Shown: positions 43,730 through 54,261 of the stretch, one piece after another
How positions within the stretch are numbered: the stretch's first letter is position 1
Layout: the number at the start of each line of letters is the position of its first letter
Assembly (NCBI GenBank): GCA_003194525.1
Contig: NBIV01000117.1
Span: forward strand, 1-64,000
Direction: 5' to 3'
Length of the DNA: 64,000 nucleotides
DNA from: Gracilariopsis chorda
Taxonomy: Eukaryota; Rhodophyta; Florideophyceae; Gracilariales; Gracilariaceae
The notes under the pieces: generated by a model
Told to the model about the DNA's origin: nothing
The model's database searches: none
What the model saw: the letters and a program-made list of their open reading frames with translations, nothing else
Made by a program: the position numbers and the translations under genes

Positions 43730-44736
43730 TAATGTGGAATAGTAATTGCCAAATAAAAGTTCTAACTCAAAACTTTTTGCATCAAATGCTAATCAACATA
43801 ACAAAACGCATTTTGCCAGCAGCGGATTACAAGAATATCTGTTTGTAGATGTCCAGTTTGACGTTATAGGCCATTCGAGAGCCAGTAACATAAGAGATAT
43901 ATCGTTTTTCTAAAACTTGAACAGTAAAAAGCATTTAGCATTAGTAAAGCTTTTGAACTTGAAAAAGAAAGAAATAGGTGGCACATGTTGCTTACGCATT
44001 TTGTATCGCTGCACTTATTTTGTTTCGGATACATACTGAATGGAAATCTCGAAAAGGACATTGGAAGAAGTGAGAAGCGTAACTGGCCTTTTTGTCTGCG
44101 ACGTGCAATGGTAGGTAGTATGGTTGCGCACAATACCTAGCGTAATTTTGGTCTGGGAGTGATAATGATCGGACTGTCTACTGAGAGGCATTTTTGAAAA
44201 AGGGATAGTGTTGTTAGGGTAAGGGAGACGTTGGTTGGTAATACTCACAACTCGAACTGATTTCTTACTGCGTAAAGAGTCGTCGGTGATTTCATCATAT
44301 TCGCAGGTCCCGCCTTTTCTGATTTTCTGGCTTACAGATATCGTCATATCTGGTTGTGAATTTCTCACTGCGTAAAGCCGAAAAAGTGGTTAGGTTGTGA
44401 CAAACATTGCATCACGGATTCGAGAGTCAATTTACCTAATGTGTTAGTACTGTATGCTCAGTGTGTATTACTGGACAGCAACCTGGCCTATTATCTTACA
44501 CTTGTAATTACCAGTAGCGGTGCTTTGGCTTAAAGCAGCTGACGATGGTGTGGTGTGACGGATGAAGAGGTAGGTATATGGAGTAATTCTGAAAGTCAAC
44601 ATTCACATAGTCAAGCGGTGAATATCTTCGGTGCAGAAAGAGATAGCCCCTCCTTCAGGTCAGTTTCAAGAGAAGAATCCGAATTTCCTTACGCTCCTAT
44701 ATTCGGAGCAGTCTTATCTTTGGAGGGACCATTAAC
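43730..44736. other. Intergenic stretch, nothing recognised
   Basis: There are no convincing frames. It contains the right flank of the Harbinger remnant and the promoter region of the VMA21-like gene. Confidence 0.5.
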
Positions 44737-45099
44737 ATGTCATCCATGCAAGAAGGCATCGAAGCTTTGGCTCGAGAACCAACAAACAAGCCTATCATTG
44801 CAAAGTTCTTTCGATTTGCGGCAGCACTTGCCATTTTGCCTGTGATTTTCTATTTTCTAGTCTACAATCTTGTGCGATTTCTGAATCTCAACCAAAGCGG
44901 AATACTATCTGCTCCGATCCTCGGGGGCCTGGCTGCGATTCTTACCATAAACATTGTCACATCTCTGTTTGCTCTTCTTGCTCTACGAGAACGAAGCCAT
45001 TCGGAGCCGGGTGCCAGCAACAAGACAGAGTCTGAATCGTCAGAAAAGACAGACACTGAGGAACGAGAAGAGGGAAAACATCGTAAGAAATCAGAGTGA
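44737..45099 (+). CDS. VMA21-like V-ATPase assembly factor
   Basis: A small protein of 120 residues has two membrane segments (about 23-48, FFRFAAALAILPVIFYFLVY; about 60-84, PILGGLAAILTINIVTSLFA) joined by a short loop. A charged, Ser/Glu/Lys-rich cytosolic tail ends in KHRKKSE. Two-helix topology, the lumenal loop, the Asn-Ile-Val in the second helix and a lysine-rich end fit VMA21, an ER protein that helps assemble the Vo sector of the vacuolar proton pump. ATG 44737 is the first in frame before the first helix. TGA ends it only 22 bp before TRMO, on the same strand. Sequence identity in this family is low, so another two-helix protein is possible. Confidence 0.6.
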   Translation: MSSMQEGIEALAREPTNKPIIAKFFRFAAALAILPVIFYFLVYNLVRFLNLNQSGILSAPILGGLAAILTINIVTSLFALLALRERSHSEPGASNKTESESSEKTDTEEREEGKHRKKSE

Positions 45100-45121
45100 C
45101 GCTACATAACGAAGAAATAGT

Positions 45122-46285
45122 ATGGAATCGAACCCACGGTATGAGGTCGTCTCTCAGCTGCAGACTTTCCAAAAGGAAGACTTGGATCTATTGCTGCAGA
45201 AATTGGGAGATCTTGACAAAAACATAGAAAAGGTCGAAACACAAGTTGCCAACCATTCAAATCTGCTGAGTGCAGCCCGAGGGGTTGTGGCTATGCGAGG
45301 TGGGAAAATAGATTACGCTGCAAGTAAAGCACAGCGACGTAGCTCTAAATGCAGACCAAATCAGCGGAAGTGGTCACAAGAGAATGACGGGACTGTTCCT
45401 CGTCATTCGAAATCACTCCCTCTTTCAGAGCTGCCACTTCCGCCTTGCGGTCTGATCTACACAGCCTTCCACAAGAGATTCGAAGCACCCAGACAAAGTT
45501 TTACAGGAACCACGGGCAGTGCTACTCTAGTGATTTCACAACATTCGAATCGAAAAGAAGTGCTACTTCAGTGGTCCAAGTTGTTCAGGCGATTGAAGCC
45601 AGGGAAACGACTGTGGATTTTGTACTGGTTTGATCGGAATGCCTCTCACTGGAGGCACTTTGTTCGACCTCCGAGGGCAAGAGGTGGATTCCGAGTAGGC
45701 CTGTTTGCCACCCGTTCTCCGAACCGTCCAACCCCTATTGGACTGTCACTCTCAGTGGTGGACAGTATTGATCCGCTGTTGAGACATATTTTTGTTAGTG
45801 GAGTGGACGTCTTAGATGAGACTCCGCTAATCGGTGTTAAGGAATACATTGAGGAGCGCGACTGTTTTTTCGATTCCCGATCGGGGTGGCTCGATGATCA
45901 TGGTCGAATCCAACCATTGTACTATGATCCTGTTATGAACACAAGCTCGTTTCCTACATTCACATTGGAATATGGTTCTACAGTGTCCGAGCAAATTGAG
46001 TTCATCGATAGGAATTGTTCCATTGACGTGCAATCGATGATATATGAATCCTTAAGAAGAACATCTTTCAGCGATGCGTGCAGCTTAGCTGAACCCAGAA
46101 ATAACGCATTCGGATGCCTTCCTGTCGGAGCATATCGCGTGCACTTCACGGTTAAGTGTGAATCAAACGAAATCCATTTGACACATATTGTGTCCGGTAT
46201 GAGACGGGAAGTATGTGAATCGGAAGCAAACTCTGATCCGGAAGCGCGGCTTCATCTCGAGTTTCATAGGAGGTTTCACCGGTGA
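45122..46285 (+). CDS. TRMO: tRNA N6-t6A37 methyltransferase TRMO/TsaA-like
   Basis: A 387-residue protein with an N-terminal coiled coil (about 10-50, LQTFQKEDLDLLLQKLGDLD). The UPF0066/TsaA beta-barrel core follows, with GLIYTAF, RPPRARGGFRVGLFATRSPN, RPTPIGLSLSVV and VSGVDVLDETPLIGVKEYI. The GxFATRSPxRPxPIG motif binds S-adenosylmethionine. TRMO N-methylates t6A37 in tRNA-Thr to give m6t6A. The C-terminal third (about 290-387) resembles the extension seen in eukaryotic members. No introns are visible. ATG 45122 is the first in frame. It begins 22 bp after the VMA21-like stop. Confidence 0.88.
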   Translation: MESNPRYEVVSQLQTFQKEDLDLLLQKLGDLDKNIEKVETQVANHSNLLSAARGVVAMRGGKIDYAASKAQRRSSKCRPNQRKWSQENDGTVPRHSKSLPLSELPLPPCGLIYTAFHKRFEAPRQSFTGTTGSATLVISQHSNRKEVLLQWSKLFRRLKPGKRLWILYWFDRNASHWRHFVRPPRARGGFRVGLFATRSPNRPTPIGLSLSVVDSIDPLLRHIFVSGVDVLDETPLIGVKEYIEERDCFFDSRSGWLDDHGRIQPLYYDPVMNTSSFPTFTLEYGSTVSEQIEFIDRNCSIDVQSMIYESLRRTSFSDACSLAEPRNNAFGCLPVGAYRVHFTVKCESNEIHLTHIVSGMRREVCESEANSDPEARLHLEFHRRFHR

Positions 46286-47352
46286 AAACATAAACACTTC
46301 CTCTCTGTCCAGTAGCCAGCTTTCCTTCGTGACTACATTTCGTTCTTAGACCTACGTCATTCCCAACGTTATCTGATATCATGCACTGCACCGTGGAGAC
46401 TTATGCTGAGTAAAAGGCCATTTGTTTTTTACGTCCACCCTTGATATGTTGCCAGTGCATTGTTGTTCTGAGACTGCTCTTGGTACTGAATATTACTGGA
46501 TGCAACGTTTTGTGGTCTTGGCCGCAGACGATTCGTTGCGTAGGTTTGGATTCACGACATGAAGAGCGATTTAAGGCGCATCACTCTTCGAGCAAATGTC
46601 ATTGTAAAAGGCATGAGTACGAGATCATCTCGCATGATGCACAGGTCGATGATAGCTTGTGTAAGTGTCCAGTCCTGGGTCGAAGGGTGACTGCTAGCAA
46701 TCTAACCCTTACCGTCCTTTCTACTGGTTCTTATTGTTTAGTAGTACAGTAGTAGATTCGGCGTAGTAAGGGTTATGCTAGTGCTTGACCAGAGACGAAA
46801 GGACAGTCGCAGGGGAAAAAGCAGCAACTGCGAAAGAGCCTACGATACCCTCAGGGATTACCTTCTTGTAAGAGAGTGTGAGACAAGCTCCGAATGAATA
46901 GAACCACGGGTACTAGGTACGAAATAAGAACATCTGGTCGGCCGCTCGAGGATAATACATGGTGATCCAGAGCTGGCTGTGCACACTCTTGTCTATTTAT
47001 CTATGCTGTGGATGCAGGTCGCCATCCTCGGGGGCCGCGGTTCTGCTTTCTACAGGGTCTTCTCTTGAGAAACGTCTGGGGCTAGTTGACCATTGCTGCG
47101 ACACTTCCCTCCTTTCATTTATCCTTTCCCTGCTTCTTGGAATTCTTGGTACACTGCAAATGCCATTCTCTGAATTACCGCTGCGGCATCGGATATAGCC
47201 TGATGATAACATACAAATTGCAGACAGCTTCTGTTATCCTATGGTCTCAAGATTAAGTGTTGAGAGTGCGATTGTGAACTGCCAAGTAGCATCCTCCTTT
47301 ACTGCAGTTCTGTTCACGCAAAAGCGGAAGATGACACATTATTCTGTCTGTG
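46286..47352. other. Intergenic region between TRMO and the first ABCA gene
   Basis: It is a convergent spacer with no gene or RNA that I recognise. Confidence 0.5.
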
Positions 47353-47355
47353 CAA

Positions 47356-49941
47356 TCAGAAACAGCACCGTTTCTTGGTCTCAAGCGTTTCATCTTCATG
47401 AGCATCTTCACTGAGAGATGTAATTGAAGTAAACACTTCTCCGAGTGTTGATGAGTTAATTGAATAATCGCTAATGTGCAATTCTTCTTTCTGGTCTTCT
47501 AGAAGTTGAACACTTTGCAAGACTTCTGATTCCGTGGCGTGTCTTGGCAGCCCATATTTTGCAATAGTTTCACCTTTGTCTCCGTTTTCGCTTGATATCA
47601 GCAACGACCCTGGGCAGGTACGACTTAGAGCATTGGTGAGAAATTCAACTCTACTGGATTCATGAAGGATTACGCTTAGGCGATATCCCACTCCGAACTT
47701 CGTTTTCAAATGCAAGGCGTTTCCAAGCACTCTCAGTTTCCCTTTAGCCATTATGCCAATTTGGTTCCTACCAGCAATCTGCTGTGCTTCAGCGATTGAA
47801 TGTGTTATGAGAAAAACAACACGGCCTTTCTTTGCACGTTCAATGGCCCTCCAGAGATCCTGACGAACATGAGGGTCGGCCCCCGATGTACATTCATCTA
47901 GGAGCACAATCTTTGGGTCCCCCGTGAGACTGAGGGCTACGCTAAGCCGTCGTTGCATCCCACCGGAGTACGTCCCTGCTAGTACGTTAGCTACATCGAG
48001 CAAGTCGACGTCTTCAAGCCTATCCACGATTTCATTTTCCCATTCCTTTTTTGAAAGTCCTTTCAAGGCAGCGAATAGTTCTATGTGCTCTGCACCGGTC
48101 AACTTTTCCCAAAACAGATCAAATTGGGGACAGACTCCGAGAAGTTTTCGGACAGCAGCCGGATCTTCCCGAACGGAAAGTCCGTAAATGAACGCATCTC
48201 CAGCAGATGGGCTCAGAACTGTGACCAACATATTGAACAAAGTCGACTTCCCTGCTCCGTTGGATCCAAGCAGTGCAAACGCCGTATCCTTTCTCACACT
48301 GAACGAAACGTTGTCAACAGCAGTGAGTTTTCTAAACTTCTTTGAAATGTTCTTGATTACAAGTGCTGCCGAATCTCTCTGCCCTCGTAAAATTGCCTCG
48401 CGCTCGTAACGCACATCAGCATCTTCGCTATCCGGGTCATAACTCTGTGAAAACTGCCCCTGTCGGTCACCCTCATCTGATTGCTCGCTTTCATCACCTC
48501 TTGATTCAAGTTCGTTACCGAATGTTGGCTGTTTCTTCTTGCCAAGTCCCCAATAACTGGATTGTAGGAAGTAGTGCGGCTTTAGGGGCACGCCGTGTCC
48601 CGTTGAAATAACGTTGTCAAAGTATATTGATAGGGCGAGGGCAACACCCCCGGAACCAGCCATCCATACCCAACATTCTCGCATCGGGAATACAGAAATG
48701 TAGCTATTAGCTTCTGAGAAGCTGATCTTGATTCCCTGTAGGGCGAGGATATTTCCATCGTATATTGCCTTCACGAACATGGTAGTAGGGAAAACGGCAA
48801 ACAACTGGCGCAAGAAGAACACGCTTTCGCTGACTCGAGGTTCACCGTTTTCGTCTATACTGTACACAATTGAGCCTGCGCTGCCGATAATATACCCAAA
48901 TGTGAACAGGGCAAAAGCAACTCCAGACACTGACGTGGACTTCTTGAGCAAACTAGCAACCAACATCGTCCAACCAATAAGACTTAACGAGAAAATGAAG
49001 AACGTCAGGAAATAGACGAAGAAGGAGCTGACGGTAAAGTACTTGAACCTAAACGCATGGCCAAATGCTATGAGTAACAGAGTGAGAATCGTATTGAACA
49101 CAAAGTACGGTAAACACCAAGAAATGAAATGTTGAGACTGAAGTTGTCCTGCTAACTTCAACGCGTCGCGGAGTCCGCGTTCTTTTTCTGAAATGATTCT
49201 GTAGAGGAAGAAGATCAGACTCAAGAAGTAAGTTGCAAACGTCAGAAAATCTCCGTGGAGCCCAAATGCATCGAGTCCGCCGTTATTGCTGTTATCCAAA
49301 GAGATGATGTTGGGGTGAGGAAACACGGAAGCGCTCAGAGATATATCGACAGTTCTTCTCAAAGTATATCTCATAAGTTCAAGATTCATTTGGTGGACCA
49401 TAGAGGGAACGACTACTTGTGTATGAAAATCTGTTTCATCAAGCGGAAACTCGAACTGGAGCGTTTCATTGTATTGAACTATGAAACTAACGTTTCCCCC
49501 GTTGATCTGTTCCAGTGAGTCATTGTCGAATATGTAAGCGGCTTGCGTCCGGTTGGGGTTGTCAAACAAATACTCGTTCAGTTCTTTGCCGGAAGCAAAA
49601 GCCATAGTCTCGTTTCTGGGGATGGAATTCCGTATAGAAACTGAGTCGATCCATTGCTCAACGTTTTCATCATCTGCAGGTACATACGCAAATGTGAGGC
49701 AGTCTGCGGTCTCGAAAGGGACACATCGAGGAATAAGACCAATGCCGTGAGCTTCTGGATTCGGGTTATCAAGCAGTTCAGGAGCGAAGCCCTCTCCGTT
49801 GTCGATGGAAATTTGGCTGAAGTATAACACAAGCATGGCGAAGAACGAGGCCGAAAGCGCAACAATGAGCGTAGTATAATCCCTGACAGACAAAAGAACA
49901 TTCTTCTTTGTGAGGATGAAAGTTGCGCCCCAGAAACCCAT
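47356..49941 (-). CDS. Half-size ABC transporter, subfamily A
   Basis: 861 residues from ATG 49939-49941. One membrane helix (about 20-45) precedes a large non-cytosolic loop (about 45-235). Five further helices follow (about 245-460) and then a nucleotide-binding domain. Walker A is LLGSNGAGKST (about 565), the signature is YSGGMQRRLSVA, Walker B is IVLLDECTSGAD, and the switch His is in FLITHSIAEAQ. Walker B normally reads DEPTSG; Cys replaces Pro here while the catalytic Glu remains. The regulatory C-terminus is short (TLGEVF motif present). Half-size ABCA proteins are typical of plants and algae and must pair to form a transporter, usually of lipids or sterols. TGA ends the gene. It is divergent from the second ABCA. 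Confidence 0.9.
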   Translation of the reverse strand: MGFWGATFILTKKNVLLSVRDYTTLIVALSASFFAMLVLYFSQISIDNGEGFAPELLDNPNPEAHGIGLIPRCVPFETADCLTFAYVPADDENVEQWIDSVSIRNSIPRNETMAFASGKELNEYLFDNPNRTQAAYIFDNDSLEQINGGNVSFIVQYNETLQFEFPLDETDFHTQVVVPSMVHQMNLELMRYTLRRTVDISLSASVFPHPNIISLDNSNNGGLDAFGLHGDFLTFATYFLSLIFFLYRIISEKERGLRDALKLAGQLQSQHFISWCLPYFVFNTILTLLLIAFGHAFRFKYFTVSSFFVYFLTFFIFSLSLIGWTMLVASLLKKSTSVSGVAFALFTFGYIIGSAGSIVYSIDENGEPRVSESVFFLRQLFAVFPTTMFVKAIYDGNILALQGIKISFSEANSYISVFPMRECWVWMAGSGGVALALSIYFDNVISTGHGVPLKPHYFLQSSYWGLGKKKQPTFGNELESRGDESEQSDEGDRQGQFSQSYDPDSEDADVRYEREAILRGQRDSAALVIKNISKKFRKLTAVDNVSFSVRKDTAFALLGSNGAGKSTLFNMLVTVLSPSAGDAFIYGLSVREDPAAVRKLLGVCPQFDLFWEKLTGAEHIELFAALKGLSKKEWENEIVDRLEDVDLLDVANVLAGTYSGGMQRRLSVALSLTGDPKIVLLDECTSGADPHVRQDLWRAIERAKKGRVVFLITHSIAEAQQIAGRNQIGIMAKGKLRVLGNALHLKTKFGVGYRLSVILHESSRVEFLTNALSRTCPGSLLISSENGDKGETIAKYGLPRHATESEVLQSVQLLEDQKEELHISDYSINSSTLGEVFTSITSLSEDAHEDETLETKKRCCF

Positions 49942-51110
49942 ATTGAACGACGAACAGCGCACCCGGTGCACGAGGCGAACAGCTTCTGTTGATCAGTAAT
50001 GAAAGAATCTCAGGAAAGCAAAGTTTATATGAAGAATGTTCACTTTCTGATGAGCGAAGAAGTGGCGCAACGACAATTATTCCGAACTCAGTGCAACAGC
50101 GATGTGATGCGCGATTGTGAGCTTCCTTTGTGTTTTAGCGGAGACGGTTAGGCTTATCTTGTAGCGGTAAGGATCTATTCAAGAACCGGTTATCGAGAAT
50201 TGAGCGTGCATAGATATCCTTTGTGAGATGAGTCGTTGAGGAAGCTGGTTCGAATTGCTGTGAAACGTACACCTCTATCTTGTTGATAACATACCTGTAC
50301 CTATGACACAAGAACGAATGCTGTATCCCCTGAAACTTCCGTGTGCATCAAGCTACATATGTAACTGTTAGATACAGTAGGCAGTCCTGCAGTGGCTCAC
50401 AACAGACTCCCCCCGTTGCGTTCAGTCAATTGTTGGCGGACAGGTCAGTAGGTCTATGAGCTTCTCTCGTGATGGCAATGGCGCGTCGATAGATATGATA
50501 AAGAGAAGACCATCTAAAGCGTTAGTATGTAAGCGTACTGTAGATGCAAGTACAAGTCGACAGGTAGACTTTAGATGGAGTTCGGAGGTTGCCGATTGGA
50601 TGCGGCAGGAGAACGTGATGTGTTCTGGTATGAGAAGAATTTGAGCGACAGTCCGGAAACAGCAAGACCTACAATTTCGGAAATTCTACTGCGAATAACA
50701 AACGCCAGCTTGGCAGTTGACGAACCCCTGCATTTGCATTGGGATGAGGTTGCAAGCCCAGTCTTCTCGGCTCGCATAACATAAGATGGTTTATCTAGTT
50801 GATCGTAACGATTGTAGCATAATCTTGTTATGACGTGATGTTCCTCATAACCTCCATAGAAACTGGTAGAGGTACCGTTAGCACCAACGATATTCGCTGG
50901 TGAACACCCGTCATAGTTTTGGTGTGAAGGTCGTGCTCTGAGTCGGTATTACAAACTCTATTGAGCGTTCGGGAACACATTCCCTTCGTACATCTCCTAC
51001 GTCGGGCACGTCTGTGCGAATATAAGGGCTTCCCACTTTTGCTCGGTGAAAGTTGCACGCACACAATACAGCAGGCGCTACTTTCGCCTTTGACGACGGT
51101 TAGTATCGCG
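49942..51110. promoter_or_regulatory. Shared divergent promoter region of two ABCA genes
   Basis: About 1.2 kb separates the two head-to-head ABCA start codons. No long frame is convincing. It must hold both promoters, but no known element stands out. Confidence 0.5.
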
Positions 51111-53914
51111 ATGGCACGGGGTCGTACCCTGTTTCGGAATCAAACCGACGGCTTGCTCATTCGCACATGGCACTACCAACGCCGCCAGCGTTGTGACATA
51201 TTCTGCAACTTCATAATATCGCCGATACTACTGGCCCTGACGGTCATCCTCCAGAACACCCTAAAGGCCCCAGAAGTTGTGTCGTTACCTTTTCAACGAA
51301 ATCCTCAAGGAGCGTTCGCTGCGCGTCCATTCAACCCTGCACGCTGTGTTGACCTCGTGGAAGAGTACAAAATCCCAGGTGCAGAGAAGTTCTGCGCTGC
51401 ACAGTTCGTGCCAAAATTCAAGGTACCGACCTTCGTACCGGAGGAGCTGAATGATGTAGTTGGGTCGCGCAGTACTCGAGTTCCAACGAATAATACCGGC
51501 ATCCTTGCTGAATTATCGTTAGAGCCCTTTGTTTACCCGGATGCTCTACCGGGTTCGGGTTCGGAATTCAGTACGAGCCAGAACGCCTACGATGGCGTCT
51601 TTCTTCACTCCTACTTTGAAGGAGATACGAAAGACCCCCTTTACAATAGAATTGTCGAGGCTGAGGAGGCCAACGAAATTGATGAGAAGTACGAGTTTGA
51701 GACAATTCCCAGATCTTCCCAAAGAGATCTATTCAGCTTTTTGTATAATTCATGGCTCAAAGGAAACTTCTTCCCTCCGTATTCGACGGCTCTTTCGTTT
51801 CGCCGTGCAGAAAGAACTGATGACGGCGGCATACGTTTATCTGCAACACTGTTTTACAATGAATCAGAGAGTACGAATTGCACCGAATCTTGCTCGTTAG
51901 TTTCGAGTGTTATTAACCTGGAAAACGCTATCTTTAAGACAATTCAACCGGGGAGTTCAGCAACGGCATTTCTCCGGCGCATGCCTCCCATACCAAACCA
52001 AAACGATCTTGGGTTTGTCAAACTCATCATCAGCATTGTAATTGGCATCATTAGTCATTTTATGTTGCCTAGCTTTCTTCAGTTTATTGTCATGGAGAGA
52101 AGTGCAAGGTTAAGGGCAATGATGGAGGTCATGGGACTTCGAAAACCAAATTACTGGTTCGGAACATATCTTGGTCTCTTAATTCAGTTCATTCTCTCTC
52201 AAGTATTAACCATCGTAGTAGGTGCTGCGGTGGGAATCTCGTTCTACACCGACAACACCCCTCTTTCTTATCTTATTCTTTTCTTTCTATGGTACGTGTG
52301 GGTATATAACCCTTCCGCCCTCGCACTTCCTTTGAACTAACCATGGTCACTCTTGTTTAATGGCTTGTTCCTATCTTTGAACACGACAGGGGAAACGTAC
52401 TTATAGCGCATTCAATACTCTTTGCGCCGTTCTTCACAAGCCCAGAAACGGCTCAAACTTTTGGATGGTTCTTCGTCCTTTTAGTCAATCTTGTCGGCGG
52501 ACCGTTTCTAGGACGGCGTCTGGGGGACGAAACGACAACTGAAGACACTTGGGCGGCAATAATGCTTCTCCCGTCATTTGCTTTTCTCCGAAGCGTTTAT
52601 TTCGCGGGAGCTTTGAATAGCGGAGGAAAGGGCATCACGATAGGTGCAGAAACATACCGCGACGTCGAGTTGGGAATATGTCAGGGAAGGGGTATCTTTT
52701 GCAGATCGTACTTGTTCCTCGCAGTTGAGTTCGTAATTTTGCTTGTTCTTGGTCTCTACTTTGATCTCGTTGTGCCTAATCCCCAAGGGACTAGACTTCA
52801 TCCTCTATTCTTTCTGGGATTTAGGAGAAAGATTAGGGCGGCTGCCATCACAGAAGGTGATGAGAGAGATGATATCGGATCAGACGTGCTTGAGGAAGAA
52901 TCCCGTGCAGCACACATTGTTCAAAACATCCAGAATGAATCTTTTGATGGTGTCGTACTTGATAAGCTTTCCAAGACTTACCCATGCAGTCCTCCAGTCA
53001 AGGCCGTCCGGGGTTTATCGTTAGTCGTGAAACAGAACGAAGTGCTATGCATCATGGCTCCGAATGGGGCGGGCAAGACGTCTGCCTTCCGCACTCTGAT
53101 AGGAGAGCTGGAGCCGACGTCTGGTGACGCGGTCATCTTTGGAAACTCAATTATAAATGATATGCGCCAGATTCATCGGAGTATGGGGGTCACACCTCAA
53201 CAAGATGTTTTATGGGATGTGCTGTCAGTCCAAGAGCATCTTTTCTTCTATGGTCGTCTCAAGAATCTTTCTGGAAATCGTCTGAAAGCGGAAGTCACAA
53301 ATGCTTTGGAATCAGTACAGTTAGCTTTTGCGAGGAAGAGAAAGGTTCAAATCATTAGTGGCGGAATGAAGCGTCGTCTCTCTGTGTGCATTGCCTTGAT
53401 GGGGAATCCAAGGTTTATCATTCTGGACGAGCCATCAACAGGTTTGGATATTCTTGCTAGAGAAAAGCTCTGGAACTCAATCCAACGTGTACGAGAGAAC
53501 AAGTCCATAGTTCTAACTACACATTCTCTCGAAGAAGCCGAAGCACTCAGTAATCGAGTTGCCATTATGTCTCAGGGACAACTGAAATGCATTGGCACCC
53601 CTGAGGATCTGAAGCTAAGACTTGGAAAAGGTCACCGTCTATCAGTTTCCCTTCCATCTGCTAAGCTTGGGGCCTTACACGATGCAGTTTTGCGGCTCGA
53701 ACCCGAAGCAGTGCTGCAAAACGCCTCGGGGGGTAACGCTGAATACGTTCTACCACGATCGTTTGCCGTAGCCAAAGTCTTTTCAATGATGGTCGAACAA
53801 AAAGATGAATTATGCGTTCGAGATTGGTCCATACATCAATCAACTCTCGAGGATGTCTTCTTGCGAGTAACCGAAAGAACGAAGCGTGAGCCTGCCGATG
53901 AAACGAACGTATAA
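51111..53914 (+). CDS. Half-size ABC transporter, subfamily A, with one 98-bp intron
   Basis: ATG 51111 (MARGRTLFRNQTDG) to TAA 53914, with an intron at 52292-52389 (GTACGT...CTAAC...GACAG). Splicing joins LILFFLW to GNVLIAHSIL and removes an in-frame stop, giving 901 residues. One helix (about 35-55) precedes a large loop, then a helix bundle (about 300-480), then the nucleotide-binding domain: Walker A MAPNGAGKTSAF, signature ISGGMKRRLSVC, Walker B FIILDEPSTGLD, switch TTHSLEEAE, and the C-terminal TLEDVFLRV. All key residues are intact. It is probably a partner or paralogue of the divergent gene at 47356-49941. Confidence 0.9.
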
Positions 53915-54261
53915 ACGCTCTTATACGGTCGCGTAGGACGACTTTCAGTCAGTTGCTATGCTTTACAATGCAAGACCGACTTCTTCAGAAACATAACTTG
54001 CGTGCATGGATGCCTGTGATGTACCTTTGCTGTCTGGGGTAAGGCGGCCACCGGGTAGGAAACCTTCAACCCTTATCTTCGGTACATAGATGGGAATACC
54101 GCTACGCTAAGACGTGGATTGTCACGCTTTCGTAATTAGTAGCATGAGCCAATGAACAAAAACAGAACGTTAGTCTTGTGGCGTGCATGTTATTCTTGAC
54201 CCATGATTAAACGCGTAAGCAGCGTAGCGCTTCAACCTCGTACGATGAGTGGTTCGACATT
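53915..54261. other. Convergent spacer
   Basis: It lies between the 3' ends of ABCA and RTF1; nothing is recognised. Confidence 0.5.
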
